From Candidatus Gastranaerophilales bacterium (GTDB lineage: Bacteria > Cyanobacteriota > Vampirovibrionia > Gastranaerophilales > Gastranaerophilaceae): 64,000 nucleotides of DNA. The stretch is from the NCBI GenBank assembly GCA_944324165.1, contig CALUVG010000003.1, forward strand, positions 1-64,000, written 5' to 3'. The notes beneath the pieces are model-generated. The model did no database searches. It saw only the letters and a list, made by a program, of their open reading frames with translations, and was not told the DNA's origin. Below are positions 16,224 through 25,232 of the stretch, in pieces (the stretch's first letter is position 1; each line of letters opens with the position of its first letter). The position numbers were made by a program, and so were the translations under genes.

Positions 16224-17666
16224 ATGTCTACAAATGGTGTGAATGGTCCGTTTAACGGAGATTTTAAAGTTAGATTACAGGACAGAGGACCCAAATCCAG
16301 CGGTATTACCTGGGAATTAAAAAATATTTTTGAAGAATTACGTAAAAACGGACAATTAAAAGATACTGATGGTAAAGGACTTACCAAACAGGATGCTCTT
16401 AATATGTATGAAGCATTAAATAAAATACATGAAGAAAGAAATCTTGCAACGAATTATACAAGCATGCAGGTCGGACAAGAATTCACCTACACTGCTGACG
16501 AAATGAATGCTATGGCAAGGGCTGCAGGTTATGAAGTTGTCGGAGTCCCGGCTGAAGAAGAAGATACTGCCCCTGTTGAAGAACAGGATGAAAATGAATT
16601 GACTCCGGTTAACAACAATGATGATGCCGAAGAAATTACTGAAGAAGAGACTCTAACCGATCCAAATATTGATGAACCTCCTGTAACTGATGATGACAGC
16701 GATATAGATATAGATACTGAGACTGATCCATTCACCAACCCTGAAAACGTTAAACTTGATACAGAAGATTGGGTTACAGGTCATGGCGGTAAAATCGTTA
16801 GACGTGATATTGATGGCTTAAAACAGGACTTTGCAGAATATAAACTCCCTGAATCTGATGTTAAAGTAAGACGAGCCTTTGACGTTGACGGAAAACTCGG
16901 TGATCCTCTTGTTGCAGCTAAAACTTTTGGAAATAATGATTATGTAACGCTCCAGCAGGATGAAGTTTCAATGAATTTAGGTGAAATGAAACTTAAAAAA
17001 GCTAAAATTGATGGAGCTGACGAAAAAGAATATATAGTTCAGGGCAAAACTACTGATGAAATAGGTGAAACAAAATACTACAAATTTATTCCAAAAACGG
17101 GTCACCCTGAGTCTGACGGCGAAAATAACCGTTTAGGAGAAGAAGTCTTTAAAGTCAACGGCAAATTCGTTACGGAAAAACCTGACAACACAGCAGCTAC
17201 AGAAACACCTAAGAAAAAAGGTTTCTTTAAACGTCTCTTTGGTAAAAAAGATAAAGCAGTCGAAGAAGAAGTAACACAAAATGCCACAGATACGGCAGAT
17301 GTAGAAAAACCTAAGAAAAAAGGATTCTTTAAACGTCTCTTTGGTAAAAAAGATAAAGCCGCCGAAGAAGAAGTAAAAACAAAACAAACTGCAGCTCCGG
17401 CATATAATTTCCAGGCAGACTACAATACAACACGCGGTATAATTCTCGATACAATGAAAGAAGATATTTCAACAGAAGAGGCTCTGGAAAAAATCTTCAA
17501 TATTGATCACGACAAAGCTGACAAAATGCTGCTGGAAGTCGGCAGATACAGTCAGGAACACGATATCACGACCCCGGAAGGCAAACAAGGTGTATATGCA
17601 ATAGCTCAAAAATATAATGTTGATCCGGGTAAATTACAAGCCTTCTTAGACACATTATCAGGTTAA
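16224..17666 (+). CDS. Acidic multidomain protein with duplicated basic FFKRLFGKKDK segment
   Basis: 480 residues without signal peptide. In order: an N-terminal domain (1-105); a very acidic low-complexity linker (about 108-175, Glu/Asp/Thr/Pro); the G-G-K-I...K-V-R-R-A domain shared with the protein at 13743 (about 190-245); and two copies of a basic amphipathic segment P-K-K-K-G-F-F-K-R-L-F-G-K-K-D-K-A at about 328-345 and 362-380. A helical C-terminal domain follows (about 395-480). The repeated basic helices could bind membranes or nucleic acid. I do not recognise the family. AAGGAG precedes the ATG. Confidence 0.7.
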   Translation: MSTNGVNGPFNGDFKVRLQDRGPKSSGITWELKNIFEELRKNGQLKDTDGKGLTKQDALNMYEALNKIHEERNLATNYTSMQVGQEFTYTADEMNAMARAAGYEVVGVPAEEEDTAPVEEQDENELTPVNNNDDAEEITEEETLTDPNIDEPPVTDDDSDIDIDTETDPFTNPENVKLDTEDWVTGHGGKIVRRDIDGLKQDFAEYKLPESDVKVRRAFDVDGKLGDPLVAAKTFGNNDYVTLQQDEVSMNLGEMKLKKAKIDGADEKEYIVQGKTTDEIGETKYYKFIPKTGHPESDGENNRLGEEVFKVNGKFVTEKPDNTAATETPKKKGFFKRLFGKKDKAVEEEVTQNATDTADVEKPKKKGFFKRLFGKKDKAAEEEVKTKQTAAPAYNFQADYNTTRGIILDTMKEDISTEEALEKIFNIDHDKADKMLLEVGRYSQEHDITTPEGKQGVYAIAQKYNVDPGKLQAFLDTLSG

Positions 17667-17690
17667 GACATAGTTATTTATATAAATAGC

Positions 17691-17728
17691 AGCCGCCGGT
17701 TTCAGAATTCAGAAACCGGCGGCTTTCC
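17691..17728. terminator. Bidirectional terminator between 16224 gene and groEL
   Basis: AGCCGCCGGTTTC (17691-17703) pairs perfectly with GAAACCGGCGGCT (17712-17724) over 13 bp. It lies between converging genes, with T residues on the plus side, and can serve both strands. Confidence 0.85.
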
Positions 17729-17757
17729 ATTATAAAAACAAACAAAATCAAGCGAAA

Positions 17758-19425
<1,668 letters not shown>

Positions 19426-19437
19426 TTATAAATGTAC

Positions 19438-19469
19438 TTAACGTCTTATCGTCTTAACGTCCTAACGTC
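19438..19469. repeat. Four tandem octamers between groES and groEL
   Basis: TTAACGTC, TTATCGTC, TTAACGTC and CTAACGTC lie end to end at 19438-19469, just after the groES stop on the minus strand. The same octamer family occurs at 357-408. The location inside an operon suggests a dispersed repeat insertion that keeps both genes intact. Confidence 0.6.
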
Positions 19470-19476
19470 TTGTCAA

Positions 19477-19761
19477 TTACTCAAGTATCCCTAAAGCGTC
19501 TTTAACAGAGAGGATTTTGTATTCAACGCCGTCCATTTTGATGTCGGTTCCTGAATATTTAGCGTAAAGAATTATATCACCTACTTTAACATCCATAGGT
19601 TCTCTTTCGCCTTTATCATTTGTTTTTCCCGGTCCAACAGCAACAATTTCACCTTTTTGAGGTTTTTCTTTCGCGCTGTCAGGAATAAATATACCGCCTG
19701 AAGTTTGTTCGTTGTCTTCAATAATTTTTACAACAATTCTGTCTCCTAATGGTTTAATCAT
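19477..19761 (-). CDS. groES: Co-chaperonin GroES
   Basis: 94 residues, normal length. The GroEL-binding mobile loop is [19 protein letters not shown] (about 17-35), and the roof and base strands ([16 protein letters not shown]) are clear. It caps the GroEL ring. Its ATG is preceded by AAAGGAGAG. No CIRCE inverted repeat is seen upstream, so HrcA control is not evident. Confidence 0.97.
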   Translation of the reverse strand: MIKPLGDRIVVKIIEDNEQTSGGIFIPDSAKEKPQKGEIVAVGPGKTNDKGEREPMDVKVGDIILYAKYSGTDIKMDGVEYKILSVKDALGILE

Positions 19762-19959
19762 AATATTCTCTCCTTTTTCCTATAATAATTTCTATATACA
19801 ATTATATTTATACAGCCAAAATAAAAGACATGCTAAATCCTTAAGGAAAAATTAATTATTTACGGAAGAAATGAGTAGTAACAGAAAATTAGTAACCACC
19901 GCCATGCGATAAAATAGTATAATTCGATAAATTTATAGCATCAGGAGTAATACCACTAT

Positions 19960-20595
19960 CTATTTTAATGTATACGGATAATCGTCTTTAAATTCCCAAT
20001 TATCACGCTGTAAAAGACTTGTACAATATGCATAATTTTCTTTACATTTTTGTACACATTCTTCTCTTGTATATTTATCACATGAATATCCGGCATTTAC
20101 ATAATTTTTAGATGTTAAACATATATTGAAATAAAATAGATCCACCCCACCCTGTTTAGGTCCCTTGTCACCATTGACATCAACTGTCATATCAACACAA
20201 TCCCCATTCCACATCTCTACTCTTGTCCCATTTACAAGTTTAAAAGTACCGTTATCCTTAATTGATTCACTTGTATATTTTAAATAAGGGGCTATATATG
20301 TTTTAAAAAATTCATAATTATAAGAGTGTGCAGCACTATTATCTAAATTACCTTCTTCATCATAATTTTCTGAGAGAGCATGTTTACTCCAGCCGCTTTT
20401 TGGACCGTGATCAATTTCGGATAACTGTATAGCCTGAGACATAATACTGTAATACTCTTTTAATCTTGTTCCATAGACTTTCTTTTTATAGTTTTGCATA
20501 AGAGTAGGTATTGTCAGTGCTGCAACAACACCGATTATTGCCAGCGTTATCAAAACTTCTGCGAGCGTAAAGGCTTTTGTCATTTTTCTTCTCAT
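19960..20595 (-). CDS. Type IV pilin-like protein (prepilin, module 2)
   Basis: 211 residues. The class III leader MRRKMTKA is followed by FTLAEVLITLAIIGVVAAL with Glu at +5. The soluble part contains the D-V-N-G-D-K-G-P-K ... D-L-F-Y-F signature shared with the prepilins at 25233 and 37567 and with 29810, plus at least seven cysteines in the last 60 residues (GYSCDKYTREECVQKCKENY). It is probably an exported, disulfide-stabilised minor pilin or pseudopilin. AAAGGAG precedes the ATG. It is divergent from an XRE regulator. Confidence 0.85.
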   Translation of the reverse strand: MRRKMTKAFTLAEVLITLAIIGVVAALTIPTLMQNYKKKVYGTRLKEYYSIMSQAIQLSEIDHGPKSGWSKHALSENYDEEGNLDNSAAHSYNYEFFKTYIAPYLKYTSESIKDNGTFKLVNGTRVEMWNGDCVDMTVDVNGDKGPKQGGVDLFYFNICLTSKNYVNAGYSCDKYTREECVQKCKENYAYCTSLLQRDNWEFKDDYPYTLK

Positions 20596-20610
20596 ACGTC
20601 TTCTCCTTTA

Positions 20611-20667
20611 TGATTTATAGATTAATGCTTATGATTTATCATTCATTTATAATGATTTATAAATCAT
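20611..20667. promoter_or_regulatory. Phased half-sites plus 16-bp palindrome (operator) between prepilin and XRE genes
   Basis: ATGATTTAT starts at 20610, 20631 and 20652, an exact 21-bp period (two helical turns). The third copy is the left arm of a perfect 16-bp palindrome ATGATTTATAAATCAT (20652-20667). This lies between the divergent prepilin (module 2) and XRE genes and is the clearest operator in the window. Confidence 0.7.
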
Positions 20668-20722
20668 ATTTTATATTTTATACATCCTAATATAACTTTG
20701 TCAAGCAAGGTAAACTAATAAT

Positions 20723-20959
20723 ATGGAACGTGAGACTATTCTTAAAATATTTGCTTATAATTTACGCAAAATAAGACGCGATAGAGATTTTACTCAGGAG
20801 TATCTGGCAGAAAAAGCTGATATAACACAAGAATATTTAGCCAGAATAGAAAAAGGTAAATTCTCGCCATCGCTTGTTGTAATCGTTAATCTCGCTTTAG
20901 CTCTTGATGTCTCTATTGATAAACTTATACCGCTTGATGAATTGAATAAAAAAGATTAA
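20723..20959 (+). CDS. XRE-family HTH regulator (module 2)
   Basis: 78 residues that are almost entirely a Cro/CI-type helix-turn-helix: LRKIRRDRDFTQEYLAEKA, then ITQEYLARIEKGKFSPSLVV, quoted as two parts. It presumably acts as a dimer. No strong Shine-Dalgarno is present. It is divergent from the prepilin at 19960 and lies next to a phased 21-bp operator array, so it likely controls both itself and that prepilin. Its stop overlaps the recO stop by 4 bases. Confidence 0.88.
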   Translation: MERETILKIFAYNLRKIRRDRDFTQEYLAEKADITQEYLARIEKGKFSPSLVVIVNLALALDVSIDKLIPLDELNKKD

Positions 20960-21714
20960 ACTTCCTGCAATATATCAGTTGAATGAAATTTTTTTGTAGA
21001 ATGCAGCTGGATATATTTTTTCAGGAGTTCAAAGCAGACAACGCAAACCTTTTCGTTTGCCAGTTTTTCATATTCTGATTGATAATCAAAGTCAAACTGC
21101 AAAAGCGCGTTTAAAAATTCACGAATTTTGTGATGCATAACTGTTTTATACCCGAAATTTTCATTACAATGCGCGCAAATAATGCCGCCCATTTTGTCAG
21201 AAAAAAACATCTTTTCATCTTTTATAGGCTCACAGCAGCACAGGCAGCATTCAAGTTCAATCCCGAAACCTGAAATTTGCATCATTTTTAACTGAAATTT
21301 TAATACTGAAAGTAAAATTTCAACTTTATTTTCCGCATTAGAAATTTTTTCAAGTGCTTTATATAAAAGTTCATAAACTTCTTTAGAGCACGGATCTTCT
21401 TCTACGCCAAAATTATTTACAACTTCTGAAATATACATTGAATAGAATATTTTATCCATATTCTGACGGATTTTATGGAATGTATTCAGAGCCTCTGCCT
21501 GACAGATAGTATCCATATTTTTGCCTTTATAAAGCATCAATTTATTAGCGACGAGCAGATCCATTCTTGCACCGAGTTTGCTTTTAGGCTTTTTCACACC
21601 TTTGGCAACCCCGCGGATTAACCCTTTTTCCTTAGAATACATAACTATAATTTTGTCTGCTTCACTAAGGTTGTAAGATTTTAAATTTATAGCATCAGTA
21701 ACAAAATTATTCAT
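20956..21714 (-). CDS. recO: DNA repair protein RecO
   Basis: 252 residues. The N-terminal OB-fold has the typical start (LKSYNLSEADKIIVMYSKEKG then GLIRGVAKGVKKPKSK, as separate pieces), a helical middle follows, and a C4 zinc knuckle is formed by CCLCC and CAHCN. RecO anneals ssDNA-SSB complexes and loads RecA with RecR; recR is also in this window (36876). It is followed closely upstream by pilT on the same strand, with 9 bases between them. Confidence 0.9.
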   Translation of the reverse strand: MNNFVTDAINLKSYNLSEADKIIVMYSKEKGLIRGVAKGVKKPKSKLGARMDLLVANKLMLYKGKNMDTICQAEALNTFHKIRQNMDKIFYSMYISEVVNNFGVEEDPCSKEVYELLYKALEKISNAENKVEILLSVLKFQLKMMQISGFGIELECCLCCCEPIKDEKMFFSDKMGGIICAHCNENFGYKTVMHHKIREFLNALLQFDFDYQSEYEKLANEKVCVVCFELLKKYIQLHSTKKFHSTDILQEV

Positions 21715-21723
21715 AAAAATACA

Positions 21724-22821
21724 CTATCCTTGAGCGGCAAAAGTACCGTGATAAACTCCACGGAGTGCCTGCTGTAATTCATTTTTATTGTCGGAGAATT
21801 CTAAAGCTGTTTCAGGCGTAATATAACCGGCTTTACAAAGCTGATACAATGATGTGTTCATCGTGATCATTTTGTTAAATGACCCTTTCTTAACCAGATC
21901 ATAAATCTCTTCTAATTCATCTTTAACAATAAAATCTTTTACTGTAGAGGTACAAACCAAAATTTCGCAAGCAGGACGTCTGCCTGTACCATCCAGAGTC
22001 GGTACTAATTTTTGAGAAACTGTACCGCGCAAGATTTGAGCAAGCTGTTCTCTTACAAATTGTCTGTCTCCCGGATCAAACATATTTACAATACGGTTGA
22101 CAGTCTGTACAGCATCATTAGTGTGAATTGTTGCATATACAAGGTGTCCGGTTTCAGCGGCTTTTAATGCACTTATAATAGTTTCTTTATCCCTGATTTC
22201 ACCGATAAATATTACATCCGGATCCTGACGTAACGCATATTTTACCCCATCAGGAAAAGAAGGTGTGTCAAGTAAAACCTGTCTTTGAGAAACAATACTC
22301 ATATTATTGGTGAAGATAAACTCAACAGGATCTTCAATCGTTATAATATGTTTTGCATAATGATTATTAATATAATCAATTAAAGAGGCAATTGTAGTAG
22401 ATTTACCGCTGCCTGTTGGTCCGGTAATCAGCACAAGCCCGTTATTAAGCATAGAAAACTGGCTCATTGCTGATGGCAGATTAAGTTCTTTTATATCTCT
22501 TATTTTATAAGGTATAACACGAATTGCAAGTGCTCTATGATTCAACTGACGACTTGTATTAACCCTGAAACGGGAACATCCCTGTATTTCAAATGAAAAA
22601 TCAAGATCGAGATATTGTTCATAATTAGAGCGCAAATGTTTTGGCACAAGAGTTTCCAAACTTCTATTCAGATCATCATCCGTCAATGTCGGCATTTCTG
22701 TAAACTTAAAAATTTCACCATCTTTACGCATGCAAGGGTATTCCTCAACATAGAGATGAGCATCCGACGCACCTATTGCGACAATATTCCTTAAAAATTC
22801 AATTATATCAAAATCTTTCAT
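21724..22821 (-). CDS. pilT: Type IV pilus retraction ATPase PilT
   Basis: 365 residues from the ATG at 22821 (GGGAGA upstream; the longer frame to 22857 lacks a site). An N-terminal PAS-like domain is followed by a RecA-like ATPase with Walker A GPTGSGKST, the Asp box TIEDPVEF, Walker B DPDVIFIGEIRD and the His box TGHLVYATIHTND. PilT is a hexameric cytoplasmic motor that retracts type IV pili, fitting the many prepilin genes here. No pilB, pilC or pilD is present in the window. Confidence 0.94.
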   Translation of the reverse strand: MKDFDIIEFLRNIVAIGASDAHLYVEEYPCMRKDGEIFKFTEMPTLTDDDLNRSLETLVPKHLRSNYEQYLDLDFSFEIQGCSRFRVNTSRQLNHRALAIRVIPYKIRDIKELNLPSAMSQFSMLNNGLVLITGPTGSGKSTTIASLIDYINNHYAKHIITIEDPVEFIFTNNMSIVSQRQVLLDTPSFPDGVKYALRQDPDVIFIGEIRDKETIISALKAAETGHLVYATIHTNDAVQTVNRIVNMFDPGDRQFVREQLAQILRGTVSQKLVPTLDGTGRRPACEILVCTSTVKDFIVKDELEEIYDLVKKGSFNKMITMNTSLYQLCKAGYITPETALEFSDNKNELQQALRGVYHGTFAAQG

Positions 22822-22952
22822 CCTACTTCTCCCATAATACAAAATTATAACATTCATATTACTAGAGGCAAAAATGCAAAGTTATGTAAAGCCCTCTATA
22901 AGGGAGATTTAGCCAAATTGTAACAAAAGATTAACAAAACAGATAATATACG

Positions 22953-23162
22953 CAATTTCCTCTCCGAAAAATACTTTATTAAATTGTAAGGGAAATTTAA
23001 GATTAAGAAAAAGGATTTTAATTGGATATTTAGAATAATCAAATAATTCTTCACGCAGGAAGAATAAAGATTAAGAAAACAGGTTTATTTTTTTATACTC
23101 TCTCTCTTAATATCCTCGTGTTTATTTAATGTTGCCACTAATTTTAATGGCAACTTTTTTTT
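22953..23162 (+). ncRNA. Possible small RNA ending in a terminator
   Basis: A plus-strand terminator (23131-23162) has no gene upstream of it on that strand. A weak promoter, TTGTAA (starting about 22918), 18 bases, GATAAT, is divergent from pilT. Transcription from there would give an RNA of about 210 nt with no usable reading frame. AAGATTAAGAAAA occurs twice (22999-23011 and 23067-23079). No known RNA family is recognised. Confidence 0.35.
23131..23162 (+). terminator. Orphan terminator
   Basis: GTTGCCA (23131-23137) pairs with TGGCAAC (23148-23154) around a 10-base loop, followed by eight T residues. No coding region precedes it on this strand, which supports an upstream small RNA or read-through from an unseen transcript. 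Confidence 0.75.
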
Positions 23163-23175
23163 GCATTATTTATCT

Positions 23176-23270
23176 TGGATTTCTTCCACGCTCACAGAGT
23201 TTCGCTAACGAGCCATAGGCTCTAAACGCTCAATCTGTTCGCTATCCGGCATACATGCCGTACAGAAATC
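23176..23270. repeat. Palindrome-rich GC-higher island bounded by inverted repeats
   Basis: GGATTTCT near 23177 is the inverse of AGAAATCC near 23264. Between them are GAGCC-ATA-GGCTC and CGGCAT-AC-ATGCCG hairpins. Composition is GC-richer than flanking DNA. It has the layout of a small non-coding repeat (MITE- or REP-like). A similar CGAGCC..AGGCT core is at about 466-476. Confidence 0.45.
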
Positions 23271-23309
23271 CGCTGGCAACTTTTTCTTTTGTTTAATACT
23301 CTTAATTGA

Positions 23310-23337
23310 TTGACAGCCTGAAATATAACTATATAAT
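23310..23337 (+). promoter_or_regulatory. Consensus sigma-70 promoter of the microprotein operon
   Basis: TTGACA (23310-23315) and TATAAT (23332-23337) are both perfect consensus and spaced by 16 bases. The next start codon is at 23344, so transcription is expected to begin at or next to the ATG, giving a leaderless mRNA. Confidence 0.8.
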
Positions 23338-23343
23338 GTATTT

Positions 23344-23574
23344 ATGGAACAGATAAAAGAATCAAATAAAAACTTGATAAGTTTAAGAACTAATATAATT
23401 ACTGTTATGATTGTTCTTACCAGTGGTGTTATAGGACTTTTATTTATAGATATTTCATTAATAAAATTTATTATTCTGTCTTGTCTGGGTATTTACATTG
23501 ATATAGTATTTTTGCATAATGTAATATGTATCAATAATCAGATTGACAGTAATATAAGGAGGTTAAACAAATGA
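23344..23574 (+). CDS. Small membrane protein (76 aa)
   Basis: 76 residues: a polar N-terminus, then two hydrophobic helices (about 15-36 and 39-60) and a basic C-terminal tail. No named family is recognised; holin-like or regulatory membrane peptides have this shape. It has no Shine-Dalgarno and a perfect promoter whose -10 box ends 6 bases before the ATG, so translation is probably leaderless. It is translationally coupled (4-base overlap) to a 38-residue membrane peptide. Confidence 0.75.
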   Translation: MEQIKESNKNLISLRTNIITVMIVLTSGVIGLLFIDISLIKFIILSCLGIYIDIVFLHNVICINNQIDSNIRRLNK

Positions 23575-23687
23575 CTCAAGACGAACTTGTTACATTAATT
23601 GTGTGTATTATATTTGCAGTAATGGGAACATATTACAATTACAAATTTAATCAGATAGGCAAAGAAGACACGAAAAAAAACAGATAA
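23571..23687 (+). CDS. Membrane microprotein (38 aa)
   Basis: 38 residues: MTQDELVTLI..., a single membrane helix (about residues 6-22, TLIVCIIFAVMGTYY), then a charged tail ending GKEDTKKNR. The ribosome site AGGAGG is 7 bases before the ATG, and the start overlaps the preceding stop by 4 bases (ATGA). It is therefore very likely translated. A strong terminator follows 18 bases after the stop. Function unknown; a two-peptide membrane complex with the upstream protein is the simplest guess. Confidence 0.75.
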   Translation: MTQDELVTLIVCIIFAVMGTYYNYKFNQIGKEDTKKNR

Positions 23688-23704
23688 GAATAAAGTTTTG
23701 TTTC

Positions 23705-23739
23705 GGGCGGATTTGGGCGTATGTCCAAATCCGCCCTTT
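23705..23739 (+). terminator. Terminator of the microprotein operon
   Basis: GGGCGGATTTGG (23705-23716) pairs perfectly with CCAAATCCGCCC (23725-23736) around 8 bases, then TTT. A second smaller hairpin, TTCCCGC (23751-23757) with GCGGGAA (23771-23777), follows; its loop carries AAGGAGGAG with no gene after it. Confidence 0.8.
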
Positions 23740-23897
23740 CTCATAAGGAATTCCCGCCCCAAGGAGGAGAGCGGGAACTAAAATCAGTAAAAGAGACATC
23801 AATAACAGTATGCAGTGTTTATTTTTTTCGTCAAATATTTTTGTAGAAATTTTTTATTTTCTGGAAAATTTTTTACGTTTATTTTATACTTTTTAAT

Positions 23898-24533
23898 ATG
23901 AAGAGATTATTTATAGTTTTAATGACATTGTTACTTACATCTGCAAGCAGTTTTGCACTGGATGTGACAGGGCTTACAAATCTTATAAAGCCTAAAAAAG
24001 AAGTTCCTAAAAAGCCTAATTCTGCCATAGGTCAGCAGGCAAATATTTTTTATGCGGAAAATGATATAGATAAAGCATTTGAATTGCTGGTGAGTATTCC
24101 CGCGGAGGAGCGAATTTCACAAAACTGGCTTTTGATGGGAAATATATTGCAAGATCAGGGGAAAGAATCTGATGCCGTTTTTATGTATAATCAGGCGATC
24201 GCAGCTGATGAAACAGATTTTAAGGCTTACTACAATCTTGGAAATGTTTATCTTGCACAGGAAAAACCTTATCTTGCAATTCAACAGTATAAAAAAGTTC
24301 TGGATATTAATCCTGAATATCCGTATGCATATTACAATATGGGATGTGCGTATATTAAAGCCGGAGAATTACGCAAAGCAAAGAACGCATTTATAAACGC
24401 GATTGAATTAAAAAATACTGAACCTGATTTTCACTACAATCTAGCTTATGTATACAAAAAATTAAATGATGAGAAAAAAGCTAAATTATATCTGGAATAT
24501 TACAACAAAATTATTGACAGCAAATTACAATAA
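23898..24533 (+). CDS. Secreted TPR-repeat protein
   Basis: 211 residues. A signal peptide (MKRLFIVLMTLLLTSASSFA, cut near residue 20) is followed by about four tetratricopeptide repeats from residue 50 onward, including YYNLGNVYLAQEKPYLAIQQ and YYNMGCAYIKAGELRKAKNA. It is likely a periplasmic or outer-membrane-associated scaffold for protein-protein contacts. There is no Shine-Dalgarno; TATACT at 23885-23890 ends seven bases before the ATG, so the mRNA may be leaderless. The HAD gene follows 9 bases after the stop. Confidence 0.85.
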   Translation: MKRLFIVLMTLLLTSASSFALDVTGLTNLIKPKKEVPKKPNSAIGQQANIFYAENDIDKAFELLVSIPAEERISQNWLLMGNILQDQGKESDAVFMYNQAIAADETDFKAYYNLGNVYLAQEKPYLAIQQYKKVLDINPEYPYAYYNMGCAYIKAGELRKAKNAFINAIELKNTEPDFHYNLAYVYKKLNDEKKAKLYLEYYNKIIDSKLQ

Positions 24534-24542
24534 AGAGGCATT

Positions 24543-25232
24543 ATGAAATATAAAGGTATAATATTTGATTTTAACGGGACATTATTTTTCGATTCAGAAA
24601 AGCATCTTGAAGCGTGGAGAGAATTTTCAAGACGCCTGCGCGGGACAGCATTTACAGATGAAGAGATGCGAAAATACATGTTCGGGAGAACGAATGAAGA
24701 TATTATTGCTTATGCAATTCAAAAGCAGCCTACAAAGGAGCTTGTTGAAAAGCTGGCTAAAGAAAAAGAAGCTCTTTATCGTGATATGTGCAGGAAAGAT
24801 CCTGATAATTTCAAACTTGCCCCTGGAGCTATTGTATTTCTTAACTGGTTAAAAGAAAATAATATTCCGCGAACAATTGCAACTATGTCCGAAAAAGATA
24901 ACGTGGATTTTTATGTTGAAGGGTTTAATCTTTCACGTTGGTTTGATGTTGATAAAATAGTTTATTCTGACGGCACTATGCGAGGCAAACCTGCGCCGGA
25001 TATTTATGAGATTGCAGCGGCGAAATTGGAATTACAGCCGACAGAATGTATAGTTGTTGAAGATGCACTTTCAGGAATTGAAGCTGCAAAAAATGCCGGT
25101 ATAGGAAAAATCATTGCTATTGCTTCTATGGACGGCAAAGATGTCTATAAAGATATTACTTGCGTGAGTCAAATAATTACGACATTTGATGAGATTGATA
25201 GAAATATCTTTGAGCAAAAAGTAGTTTGCTGA
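24543..25232 (+). CDS. HAD-superfamily hydrolase, beta-phosphoglucomutase-like
   Basis: 229 residues, HAD subfamily IA. Motif I reads FDFNGTLFFDS, so the usual second Asp (D-x-D-G-T) is Asn here. Motif II is near TIATMSEK, the motif III lysine is in RGKPAPDIYEIA, and motif IV is VVEDALSGIEAA. The cap domain is helical as in beta-phosphoglucomutase and phosphoglycolate phosphatase. Loss of the second Asp is known in a recurrent D-F-N-G-T subgroup and could change catalysis. It is in an operon with the TPR protein gene (AAAGAGG before the ATG). Confidence 0.85.
   Translation: MKYKGIIFDFNGTLFFDSEKHLEAWREFSRRLRGTAFTDEEMRKYMFGRTNEDIIAYAIQKQPTKELVEKLAKEKEALYRDMCRKDPDNFKLAPGAIVFLNWLKENNIPRTIATMSEKDNVDFYVEGFNLSRWFDVDKIVYSDGTMRGKPAPDIYEIAAAKLELQPTECIVVEDALSGIEAAKNAGIGKIIAIASMDGKDVYKDITCVSQIITTFDEIDRNIFEQKVVC

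Noticed and set aside
19762-19860. CIRCE element upstream of groES
   Set aside because: No TTAGCACTC-N9-GAGTGCTAA-like repeat is present; only a weak candidate promoter (TTGGCT-N17-TATAGA) could be seen.
21724-22821. Complete type IV pilus operon around pilT
   Set aside because: Only pilT is present; no pilB, pilC, pilD or pilQ frames occur in the window, so the pilus machinery must be elsewhere.
23751-23777. Sequestered ribosome binding site for a short gene
   Set aside because: AAGGAGGAG sits in a hairpin loop, but no start codon with a meaningful reading frame follows at a proper distance; the only ATG downstream gives about 28 low-complexity residues.
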